Under the pieces are notes generated by a model. It saw nothing but the letters and a program-made list of their open reading frames with translations, had not been told where the DNA came from and searched no databases. The translations under genes and the position numbers were made by a program. From positions 1 to 5,837 of the forward strand of contig JAJCYN010000078.1 of assembly GCA_029262915.1 (NCBI GenBank): DNA of 5,837 nt. The letters run 5' to 3'. Below, in pieces: positions 1 through 5,500 of the stretch. The DNA is from Flavobacteriales bacterium (lineage in GTDB: Bacteria > Bacteroidota > Bacteroidia > Flavobacteriales_E > Vicingaceae). The number at the start of each line of letters is the position of its first letter. Positions within the stretch are counted from its first letter, which is position 1.

Positions 1-321
1 ATGGCACCTTCCGATGGTTGTTTTTGCCCAAGAAGTTTAAACGAATTAGGGAGATGTTTACAAGGGTGTTTGCACGATGCTAATGGTGATATCAAACAAA
101 AATTTTCTAAAATAAAATCGGCAGCCATCATTAAAAGCGAGTTATCGTTAGATGACAATACACTCACACCATCAATGAAAGTAGCTCCGAAAAATGTATT
201 AGAAAAATACAAAGCTCATCTTCAAAAAATGTACGGAAAAGATGTTCCTGTTGAAGAAGAGGTTTATGTAGTTGAATTAGATACTAAGAACGAAATATCA
301 AGAAAAATTGTACACGATTAA
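1..321 (+). CDS. Acyl-CoA synthetase (AMP-binding, long-chain type), C-terminal part only
   Basis: This is the last 106 residues of an ANL-superfamily acyl-CoA synthetase, which activates a carboxylic acid to its CoA thioester through an acyl-adenylate. The visible part matches the C-terminal lid domain of the long-chain (FadD/FAA-like) group: a helical stretch (about residues 12-40), a beta strand (SAAIIKSE), then LTPSMKVAPKNVLEKYK, equivalent to the family pattern LTPTLKxxRxxxxEKY. Lys60 is the likely A10-motif lysine. Family members are about 550-650 residues long, so most of the gene lies upstream; the ATG at position 1 is probably an internal Met. The last codons (VHD and the stop) lie inside the first copy of a 20-bp repeat that recurs just before the dehydratase gene. 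The two genes were therefore probably adjacent before the toxin-antitoxin insertion. Substrate cannot be told from this fragment; an alternative is an aryl- or hydroxyacyl-CoA ligase. Confidence 0.8.
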   Translation: MAPSDGCFCPRSLNELGRCLQGCLHDANGDIKQKFSKIKSAAIIKSELSLDDNTLTPSMKVAPKNVLEKYKAHLQKMYGKDVPVEEEVYVVELDTKNEISRKIVHD

Positions 322-328
322 ATCAACA
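309..328 (+). repeat. 20-bp direct repeat, left copy
   Basis: The sequence TGTACACGATTAAATCAACA occurs here and again, without mismatch, at 874-893. This copy spans the last three codons and stop of the acyl-CoA synthetase and seven bases beyond. The bases flanking the two copies differ on both sides, so the identity is exactly 20 bp. With the matching copy it brackets the toxin-antitoxin pair and marks the left edge of the inserted segment. Confidence 0.93.
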
Positions 329-334
329 TATCAG

Positions 335-353
335 TTAAGGAAATTTTTTATAG
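335..353 (+). repeat. Imperfect inverted repeat, left arm of the inserted segment
   Basis: TTAAGG, three bases (AAA), then TTTTTTATAG. The reverse complement of 843-863 reads TTAAGG, six bases (CTGAAC), then TTTTTATAG. The two arms point inward and start 6 and 10 bases from the two direct-repeat copies. The arm begins on the toxin stop codon, so it is partly coding. The sequence is A+T-rich, so a chance match is possible, but the position at both edges of the insert is suggestive. Confidence 0.4.
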
Positions 354-601
354 ATGTCTTTTCGATGCAAAACACGTTCGAAAATGACTGTATTACCTTT
401 AATTACCAATCCAATACGATAATCGCCAATTCGAATACGAAAATATTGGTTAGTTCCTTTAAGTTTTTTAAGGTTGGTAACTTCTTTTATGCTATTCGAT
501 TTTTCAACTCGCTCGATACAATCAGCAATTTTGTGAAGAATTTGTTTGTTTTTAATGGAATTGGTGTCTTTTTCAAAACTTCTATCAATTTTTACAATCA
601 T
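335..601 (-). CDS. RelE/ParE-family toxin of a type II toxin-antitoxin module
   Basis: This 88-residue basic protein has the RelE/ParE fold signature: an N-terminal strand (MIVKIDRSFEKD), two central helices (about residues 16-40), the phrase NLKKLKG at 43-49, then strands with YFRIRIGDYRIGLVI (53-67) and the C-terminal VLHRKDIYKKFP (77-88). Characterised members with this ending are mostly ribosome-dependent mRNA endonucleases, while ParE branches inhibit gyrase; the sequence alone does not separate them. Arg55, Arg57, Arg62, Arg76, His79, Arg80 and Lys81 are the positively charged candidates for RNA contact. The start codon overlaps the antitoxin stop by four bases (ATGA), the usual arrangement for coupled translation. 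The gene is complete, with no frameshift, so the toxin is probably functional. It ends seven bases from the left direct repeat. Confidence 0.88.
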   Translation of the reverse strand: MIVKIDRSFEKDTNSIKNKQILHKIADCIERVEKSNSIKEVTNLKKLKGTNQYFRIRIGDYRIGLVIKGNTVIFERVLHRKDIYKKFP

Positions 602-804
602 TTTTTACGAAGCTTGTCAAGGTACTTTTTTGTATCCACATATTCACCTGTTCTACCTTCTTCCATTGCTTTTGTTAGCCCTAAATCTTCTTTTTCTTGG
701 TATAGAAAATTAATGCCATCTGAATTTTTCACAAGCATCCTAACCAACTCCAGAAAAGTTTTTCCAGCAGCCGTATCGTCATTTATTTCTACAAGATATT
801 TCAT
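598..804 (-). CDS. Antitoxin partner of the RelE/ParE toxin
   Basis: This 68-residue protein lies directly upstream of the toxin in the same direction and overlaps it by four bases, the usual antitoxin-first order. It has no motif that I can place firmly in a named DNA-binding family. The N terminus (MKYLVEINDD) resembles small Bacteroidota antitoxins that open with a short beta strand followed by a helix (about 13-27). The C-terminal part (about 42-68) is helical and charged, containing KAMEEGRTGEY and ending in lysines, and is the likely toxin-wrapping tail. The call rests mainly on position, size and overlap with a recognisable toxin. As in other type II modules, the pair would be expected to repress its own promoter; the candidate -7 element lies about 20 bases upstream of the start. 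Confidence 0.72.
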   Translation of the reverse strand: MKYLVEINDDTAAGKTFLELVRMLVKNSDGINFLYQEKEDLGLTKAMEEGRTGEYVDTKKYLDKLRKK

Positions 805-825
805 AGTTTATAGCATAATCACTTA

Positions 826-833
826 CAAAAGTA
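826..833 (-). promoter_or_regulatory. Candidate Bacteroidota -7 promoter element for the toxin-antitoxin pair
   Basis: Read on the - strand this is TACTTTTG, a full match to the Bacteroidota sigma-factor -7 consensus TAnnTTTG. It sits 21 bases before the antitoxin ATG, which would give a short leader of around 15 nt. No clear TTTG-type -33 box is seen at the usual 17-23 base spacing, so the assignment rests on the -7 match and its position. Confidence 0.42.
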
Positions 834-842
834 CGCATTTTC

Positions 843-863
843 CTATAAAAAGTTCAGCCTTAA
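843..863 (-). repeat. Imperfect inverted repeat, right arm of the inserted segment
   Basis: On the - strand this reads TTAAGG, CTGAAC, TTTTTATAG and pairs with the left arm at 335-353 (same two blocks, spacer three bases shorter). It lies in the non-coding leader of the antitoxin, upstream of the candidate promoter, so no coding constraint explains the similarity here. The arms may be remnants of terminal inverted repeats. Confidence 0.4.
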
Positions 864-873
864 ACAATTGCTA

Positions 874-893
874 TGTACACGATTAAATCAACA
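874..893 (+). repeat. 20-bp direct repeat, right copy
   Basis: This is a perfect second copy of TGTACACGATTAAATCAACA, 565 bp downstream of the first. It ends six bases before the ATG of the dehydratase gene at 900. Together with the preceding junction bases it creates an extra in-frame ATG at 873. It is most simply the duplicated end of the synthetase gene plus the original spacer. Confidence 0.93.
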
Positions 894-899
894 AATACG

Positions 900-2090
900 A
901 TGAAAAAACTAATGGGAGAATACTTTCTCTCGTTAGAATCAGGCAACAAAAAAGTAGCTTGGTGTACCAGTGTAGGTCCAGCAGAACTGTTGCGTTCCTT
1001 TGGTTTTGAAGTTTATTTTCCAGAAAATCACGGAGCTTTATTAGGAGCTACCAGAACCGCTATGGATTACATTCCCGAAGCCATAAAATGCGGTTATTCA
1101 GGTCACGTTTGTTCCTACACCACAGCCGATATAGGCTCTTATTTAAAAAGCGAATCTCCTTTACAAAAGCATTATGGAATGAAAGGGCATCCAAAGCCCG
1201 ATATCATTGCATACAACACTAACCAGTGTAGAGAAGTGCAAGATTGGTTTACCTTTTTTGCAGATGAATTTGATTGCCCAATTGTCGGGATACAACCTCC
1301 ACGACACGTTGATGAAGTAACACAAGAAGAAGTAGAATTAGTTGTAAAACAATTCAAAAATATGATTCCTACTTGTGAAGAAGTTTCAGGACAAAAATTC
1401 AACTTAGATAAATTTAAAGAAACCGTTCGCTTAAGTAAAGAAGCGACCTTATTGTGGCAGAAGGTTCTAAAAACCTCTACTGCAATGAACGCTCCATTAA
1501 GCTTTTTTGATGGAACCATTCATATGGGACCAATAGTAGTATTGCGAGGAACTCAAATCGCTAAAGATTATTACACAGGGTTATTAGCAGAGTTAGAAGA
1601 AAATGTAAAAAACAATGAAGGTTTTTTACCAGAAGCCAAAACCAGAATATTTTGGGAAGGAATGCCCATTTGGGGTAAACTCCGAATGATGAGTGATTTA
1701 TTTACCTCTAACAATTCAGCAGTTGTAGCTTCAACTTACTGTAGCAGTTGGGTGTTCGATAAATTCGATGAAAACAACCCTTGGGAATCTACTGCAAGAG
1801 CTTACACTGAAATTTTCATTAACAGAAGCGAAAAAGCCAAAATGAAAATGTTAGCAGAATGGTTTGAAGAATACAAAATTGACGGAATTGTGTTTCACGA
1901 TACCAAAACCTGTTTCAATAATTCCAATGCAAAATTTGGAATGCCACAACGATTACAAAAAGAAACAGGAGTTCCGTCATTAATAATTGAAGGTGATTTA
2001 TGTGACCTACGTTTTTTCTCAGAAGGACAAAGCACCACCAAGATAGAAACCTTTTTAGAGCAATTAGAAGATGTTAAAGTTTTAAACTAA
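900..2090 (+). CDS. 2-hydroxyacyl-CoA dehydratase / benzoyl-CoA reductase family subunit (HgdB/BcrC-like)
   Basis: This 396-residue protein matches the iron-sulfur subunits of 2-hydroxyacyl-CoA dehydratases and class I benzoyl-CoA reductases, which perform radical ketyl chemistry after one-electron, ATP-driven activation. Visible hallmarks are CTSVGPAELLRSFGFE (22-37, the family's CxxxPxE-like opening), HVCSYTTADIG (Cys71), PKPDIIAYNTNQC (Cys110) and HDTKTC (Cys338). These three cysteines align with the usual cluster ligands. The C-terminal block GVPSLIIEGDLCDLRFFSEGQSTTKIETF (from 358) is also typical. Length is normal. The start at 900 is preferred because an upstream in-frame ATG at 873 lies at the insertion junction and would only add nine residues from the duplicated repeat. 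The stop overlaps the next ATG by one base (TAATG). Characterised enzymes are heterodimers and no partner subunit is seen here. The PKPD-containing insertion resembles the benzoyl-CoA reductase side of the family. Substrate is unknown. Confidence 0.87.
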   Translation: MKKLMGEYFLSLESGNKKVAWCTSVGPAELLRSFGFEVYFPENHGALLGATRTAMDYIPEAIKCGYSGHVCSYTTADIGSYLKSESPLQKHYGMKGHPKPDIIAYNTNQCREVQDWFTFFADEFDCPIVGIQPPRHVDEVTQEEVELVVKQFKNMIPTCEEVSGQKFNLDKFKETVRLSKEATLLWQKVLKTSTAMNAPLSFFDGTIHMGPIVVLRGTQIAKDYYTGLLAELEENVKNNEGFLPEAKTRIFWEGMPIWGKLRMMSDLFTSNNSAVVASTYCSSWVFDKFDENNPWESTARAYTEIFINRSEKAKMKMLAEWFEEYKIDGIVFHDTKTCFNNSNAKFGMPQRLQKETGVPSLIIEGDLCDLRFFSEGQSTTKIETFLEQLEDVKVLN

Positions 2091-3988
2091 TGAGTGAAAA
2101 ATTAAATATCGACAATCAGAATTCTTCCTTCCCTTCGGGAAGGACTGAGGATGGGCTAAAAATCGGAATTGTCGGATTAGGTCCGGTGGGAATGATATTA
2201 GCAGACAAGTTTCAAGAAGCTGGCTGCGATGTTGCTTTATGTGTTAGAAACGAAGTAAAACACAACAAAATAAAAAATGAAGGCATAATTTTAGAAAACG
2301 TAATTCAATCCTCTGCCAAGTTCGATAATGTTTGTAGGAACATAAAAGATTTAGCAGAACTCGATTTAGATTATCTCGTTTTTGCCTTAAAATCTTATCA
2401 AATACAGGATGCTTTACAAGAAGCTGCCGAACTAAATACCGAAAAACTAACCGTTGTTGCCGCTCAAAATGGTATTGATGTAGAAGAACTATTGGTTCCC
2501 ACTTTTGGCGAATCAAAGGTGCTGAGAATGATTGTCAACTATGCCGGTAATATGGTAACCCCAAACACGGTAAAAGTTACTTTCTTTACTCCACCCAATT
2601 ATGTAGGTTCCATTAACGATACCAAGACCAAAGAAGCAGAATTATTTGCAGAGTTGTTAAACTCGGTTAACCTAACTACCAACGCTGTCGATTCATTTGA
2701 ATTACTAAAAAGGAGTTGGGAAAAAACCATTTTAAACTCATCCTTAAGTGCCTTATGTGGAGTGGGAAGACTTACAATGGCAGAAGCTATGAACGACCCT
2801 GATACGGTAGAGCTTATTGAACAGATTGTTTCTGAAGCTGTTGAAGTTGCCGATAAAGAGAAAATACATTTCTCCCCTGATTTCATTCGTCAATGTATGC
2901 GTTACCTCAAAAAAGGAGGAGACCACTTCCCTTCATTAGCGTTGGATATTATTAATAATCGGCAGACAGAAATCGATTATTTTAATGGCAAAATTGTAGA
3001 ATACGGTCGAAAACATTATGTAAGAACATCGCTCAACTTGTCCTTTACCAATATGGTAAAAGCAATGACCAATAAAAACATTGTTTCCAGAATTCCGGGA
3101 GCTGCGGGAGATGTAAATCGTAAAATTTTGGACAAAGGAATGGTGAATAAAAACACGTCACCAGCCTCCTATAAAAATGCCGATTGCTTTTTAGGAATCG
3201 ATTTAGGATCCGCTTACGCGAAGTTTACCATTATCGATGCAAAAGGAAATCCGGTATTCCGATATTCATTACCAACCTTCAGTTCCGACCGACAAGCAAC
3301 CAAAAATGTGATGCAAACCATAGCATCCAACTTCAACATTAAATACAGTTGTGCAACAGGTTACGGGAGAAAACATTTTGAAGAATCAGACATCATCAAA
3401 ACAGAAATTAACTGTGCTGCTGCTGGTGTTTCTCATTTCCATTCAGGAGATAAAAACATTATAGACATAGGTGGAGAAGACATCAAAATCATTAAATGTG
3501 ATAAAGAAAATCACGTAGCCAATTTTTATATGAACGATAAATGTGCTGCTGGTACAGGTTCGTTTTTATCAGAAATTGCCGAAAGAGCAGAAATCAATAT
3601 TTCAGAGATGAGCAGTTTGGCTTCACTTTCTAATTACGATAAAGAACTTAATAGTTTCTGTACGGTATTCGCCAAAACGGAAATTATGAATTGGATTTTT
3701 GATGGGATGACTACTCAAGACATTGCTCGGGGAATCTACACCTCCATAGCGAACAAAGTGGCTAAAATGAGATTAGAATCAGGAATTCCAACCTATATGA
3801 TAGGTGGAGTTATTGCTCATCATCCCTACTTAAAAGTGTTATTGAATGAAAAATTCGATAAAGACATTCAGGTAATTGATAACCCTCAGCACATTGTTTC
3901 TTATGGAGCGGCAATTATTGCGATGCAAAAATTTAAGAAGCTGAAGATTTTGGAAGAAGAAAAAGAAATGGAAAAAGTAAATAAATGA
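2090..3988 (+). CDS. Fusion: ketopantoate-reductase-like (ApbA/PanE) domain with BadF/HgdC-type dehydratase activator ATPase
   Basis: This 632-residue protein joins two complete domains. Residues 24-345 form a ketopantoate-reductase-like NAD(P)H oxidoreductase: Rossmann motif GLGPVG (29-34), catalytic-lysine region RSWEKTILNS (Lys212 likely catalytic) and NNRQTEIDYFNG (289-300, Glu294 the likely second catalytic residue). Residues 365-615 form an ATPase activator: phosphate-binding GIDLGSAYAKF (369-379), ATGYGR (422-427), IDIGGEDIK (458-466), MNDKCAAGTG (481-490) and SFCTVFAKTEI (522-532). Cys485 and Cys524 correspond to the pair that holds one [4Fe-4S] cluster between two HgdC subunits. The activator should pass an electron to the dehydratase encoded just upstream; the reductase domain would make a 2-hydroxy acid from a 2-oxo acid. 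There is no stop between the domains, only a linker at about 345-364. The gene overlaps both neighbours. The first 23 residues are unlike either family and contain a translated palindromic repeat. The substrate of the reductase domain is inferred. Confidence 0.9.
   Translation: MSEKLNIDNQNSSFPSGRTEDGLKIGIVGLGPVGMILADKFQEAGCDVALCVRNEVKHNKIKNEGIILENVIQSSAKFDNVCRNIKDLAELDLDYLVFALKSYQIQDALQEAAELNTEKLTVVAAQNGIDVEELLVPTFGESKVLRMIVNYAGNMVTPNTVKVTFFTPPNYVGSINDTKTKEAELFAELLNSVNLTTNAVDSFELLKRSWEKTILNSSLSALCGVGRLTMAEAMNDPDTVELIEQIVSEAVEVADKEKIHFSPDFIRQCMRYLKKGGDHFPSLALDIINNRQTEIDYFNGKIVEYGRKHYVRTSLNLSFTNMVKAMTNKNIVSRIPGAAGDVNRKILDKGMVNKNTSPASYKNADCFLGIDLGSAYAKFTIIDAKGNPVFRYSLPTFSSDRQATKNVMQTIASNFNIKYSCATGYGRKHFEESDIIKTEINCAAAGVSHFHSGDKNIIDIGGEDIKIIKCDKENHVANFYMNDKCAAGTGSFLSEIAERAEINISEMSSLASLSNYDKELNSFCTVFAKTEIMNWIFDGMTTQDIARGIYTSIANKVAKMRLESGIPTYMIGGVIAHHPYLKVLLNEKFDKDIQVIDNPQHIVSYGAAIIAMQKFKKLKILEEEKEMEKVNK
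2124..2156 (+). repeat. Palindromic (REP-like) repeat translated in frame near the start of the fusion gene
   Basis: TCCTTCCC (2126-2133), a TTC loop, then GGGAAGGA (2137-2144) form a perfect 8-bp stem, followed by a G-rich tail (ACTGAGGATGGGC). It is clearly richer in G+C than its surroundings. It begins 36 bases after the start codon and encodes SSFPSGRTEDG, a stretch before the Rossmann fold that no ketopantoate reductase needs. From memory, C-rich/G-rich palindromes of this type are frequent in Bacteroidota intergenic regions, so this may be a dispersed repeat captured in frame. In RNA the hairpin could also affect translation at the coupled start. Confidence 0.55.
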
Positions 3989-5382
3989 AGCACAAAACGA
4001 TAATAGAACCATTTAAAATTAAGATGGTGGAGCCTATTAAAATGAGCTCTGAGGAGGAAAGAATTGAATATTTAAAAAAGGCAAATTATAACACCTTTTT
4101 ATTAAAATCTGATGAAGTAATTATTGATTTTTTAACCGACAGTGGTACTTCAGCAATGAGTGCAGAACAATGGGGAGGTATAATGATAGGTGATGAATCT
4201 TATGCCGGTTCTCGTTCTTGGTTAAAGATGGAAGCGGCAGTTAAAAACCTAACCGGACACGAATATGTATTGCCAACACACCAAGGACGTGCTGCAGAGA
4301 GAATCATTTATGGTTATTTAGGAGGAAAAGGAAAAACATTTATCTCTAATACACATTTTGATACAACTCGAGCAAATATTGAATTTTCTGGTGCAGAGGC
4401 ATTAGATATAGCCATTCCAGAATCAAACGACCCATCATTAATTCATCCTTTTAAAGGAAACATTGATACCCAAAGATTGGAGGAATTGATTAACGAAAAA
4501 GGAGCAGAAAACATTGGAGCAGTAATTCTTACGGTGACCAATAATAGTGGTGGTGGACAGCCTGTGAGTATGAAAAACACTCGTGAAGTAAGTGCCATTT
4601 GCAAAAAGTATGGAGTGTTATTGTTATTAGATTCTTGTCGAGTTGCTGAAAACGCTTATTTCATCAAACACAGAGAAGAAGGATTTGAAAACAAAACCTA
4701 TGAAGAGATAGCTCAAGAGATGTTCTCTTATACTGACGGTTCTGCAATGAGTTCTAAAAAAGATGCCCTCGTAAATATGGGTGGCTTTCTTTCTTTAAGA
4801 GACAAAAAAATAGCTGATGCTTGTACCAATTTACTTATCATAACAGAAGGTTTTGCTACTTATGGCGGATTGTCTGGAAGAGATATGGAAGCGTTAGCCA
4901 TTGGGTTAAAAGAAGTTTTTGACCCTTCCTATTTAGAATACAGAATAAAAAGTACCGCTTATTTAGGAAATAAATTACACGAAATGGGTGTGCCTGTGAT
5001 GTTGCCTATTGGTGGCCACGCAGTGTATATAGATGCTAAAAAATTGTACCCTCACATTCCGGTAAACGAATATCCTGGGCAAGCATTGGCTTGTGAATTA
5101 TATACAAAAGCAGGAATCAGAACGGTGGAAATTGGTTCAGTAATGTTTGGTAAATACGATGAGAACGGAGAATTAATTCCCGCACCTATGGAGTTGGTTC
5201 GGTTAGCCATTCCACGAAGAGTATATACGCAAAGTCATATAGAATATGTGATTGAAACATTTGATGAAATACTCAAAACAAAAGGTCAAACAGTAGGTGT
5301 TAAAATAGTTGAAGAACCAGAATTTCTGAGACATTTTACAGCAAAATTTGAGAAAGTAGAAACAGATAATGTAGTTGCTTAG
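3985..5382 (+). CDS. tnaA: Tryptophanase-type PLP beta-eliminating lyase
   Basis: This 465-residue protein belongs to the tryptophanase/tyrosine phenol-lyase family, cytosolic PLP enzymes that split the amino acid to pyruvate, ammonia and indole or phenol. Family signs are LLTDSG-like FLTDSGTSAMS (49-59), GDESYAGSR (69-77, active-site Tyr73), THQGR (98-102), NNSGGGQPVS (186-195), LDSCR (215-219, Asp216 to the PLP ring nitrogen), SSKKDA (256-261, Lys259 the likely Schiff-base lysine) and VRLAIPRR (405-412). Residues that separate the two enzymes favour tryptophanase: Asp126 in HFDTT where tyrosine phenol-lyase has Thr; Ile383 in RTVEIGS where it has Arg; and His450 in LRHFTAK where it has Phe. 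The N-terminal third reads more like tyrosine phenol-lyase, so the substrate is not certain. The start matches the family N terminus (EPFKIKMVEP) and overlaps the previous stop by four bases. No tnaC-type leader peptide is present. Confidence 0.88.
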   Translation: MKHKTIIEPFKIKMVEPIKMSSEEERIEYLKKANYNTFLLKSDEVIIDFLTDSGTSAMSAEQWGGIMIGDESYAGSRSWLKMEAAVKNLTGHEYVLPTHQGRAAERIIYGYLGGKGKTFISNTHFDTTRANIEFSGAEALDIAIPESNDPSLIHPFKGNIDTQRLEELINEKGAENIGAVILTVTNNSGGGQPVSMKNTREVSAICKKYGVLLLLDSCRVAENAYFIKHREEGFENKTYEEIAQEMFSYTDGSAMSSKKDALVNMGGFLSLRDKKIADACTNLLIITEGFATYGGLSGRDMEALAIGLKEVFDPSYLEYRIKSTAYLGNKLHEMGVPVMLPIGGHAVYIDAKKLYPHIPVNEYPGQALACELYTKAGIRTVEIGSVMFGKYDENGELIPAPMELVRLAIPRRVYTQSHIEYVIETFDEILKTKGQTVGVKIVEEPEFLRHFTAKFEKVETDNVVA

Positions 5383-5384
5383 AG

Positions 5385-5468
5385 TAAATGATACAATGAA
5401 TGTTGTAATGATAGAATGGAAAAAAGGAAATATAATATTTTAAACCTATTAAATCATTCACTCATTTA
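5385..5468. repeat. Small interrupted inverted repeat in the gap after the tryptophanase gene
   Basis: TAAATGA, three bases, AATGA (5385-5399) is the reverse complement, with the same three-base gap, of TCATT, three bases, TCATTTA (5454-5468). The left arm is also partly repeated directly: GTAAATGATACAATG at 5384-5398 and GTAATGATAGAATG at 5405-5418. The gap as a whole (5383-5552) has no ORF of note. The motif is A+T-rich and lacks a G+C stem with a T-tract, so it is not a standard terminator. It may be a degraded miniature repeat. Confidence 0.35.
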
Positions 5469-5500
5469 AGCATTATAGCATTTTGTTTGAGGAGATTAGA

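Larger units (their letters stand above)
329..873. mobile_element. Inserted toxin-antitoxin segment bounded by a 20-bp duplication
   Basis: These 545 bp lie between two perfect 20-bp direct repeats and hold nothing but a toxin-antitoxin pair in reverse orientation to the surrounding operon. Removing the segment with one repeat copy leaves a synthetase gene ending 20 bases before the dehydratase ATG, a normal operon spacing. This makes insertion by duplication the simplest history. Short imperfect inverted repeats sit near both ends (335-353 and 843-863). No transposase or integrase is encoded, so any mobility would be non-autonomous. A 20-bp duplication is longer than most transposon target-site duplications and is closer to an att-like core or to repair-mediated insertion. 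The mechanism is not resolved by the sequence. Confidence 0.68.

Noticed and set aside
1..3. ATG at the first base as the true start of a small 106-residue protein
   Set aside because: The protein matches only the C-terminal lid of a much longer synthetase family, so the window edge most likely falls inside the gene.
329..873. Insertion sequence or integron cassette as the source of the toxin-antitoxin insert
   Set aside because: No transposase or integrase is encoded, no attC-like site is evident, and a 20-bp duplication does not fit common IS target duplications. It is left as an insertion of unknown mechanism.
308..886. Open frame of 192 codons on the + strand across the toxin-antitoxin region
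   Set aside because: It runs antisense to the recognisable toxin and antitoxin, starts at TTG within the previous gene, and its protein is rich in Phe, Ser and Asn with no domain. Both ends lie in the duplicated 20-bp repeat, which explains its borders.
1172..1519. 115-codon open frame on the - strand
   Set aside because: It is the shadow of the dehydratase gene, whose protein matches its family along its full length. The antisense product has no recognisable feature.
900..2090. Double-cubane cluster protein as the primary call
   Set aside because: The visible cysteines (22, 71, 110, 338) fit the ordinary dehydratase pattern, and the further cysteines seen in E. coli YjiM near its Leu-Cys-Ser and Lys-Cys-Pro positions have no clear counterparts. 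It is kept only as an alternative.
2126..2144. Hairpin as a transcription terminator
   Set aside because: It lies inside the coding sequence 36 bases after the start codon and has no T-tract after the stem.
2244..2886. Two open frames on the - strand (2244-2516 and 2599-2886)
   Set aside because: Both are antisense to the conserved ketopantoate-reductase-like domain and show no motif.
3985..5382. Naming the lyase tyrosine phenol-lyase
   Set aside because: The Arg that binds the phenol hydroxyl is Ile383 here, and Asp126 and His450 follow the tryptophanase pattern, although N-terminal similarity leans the other way.
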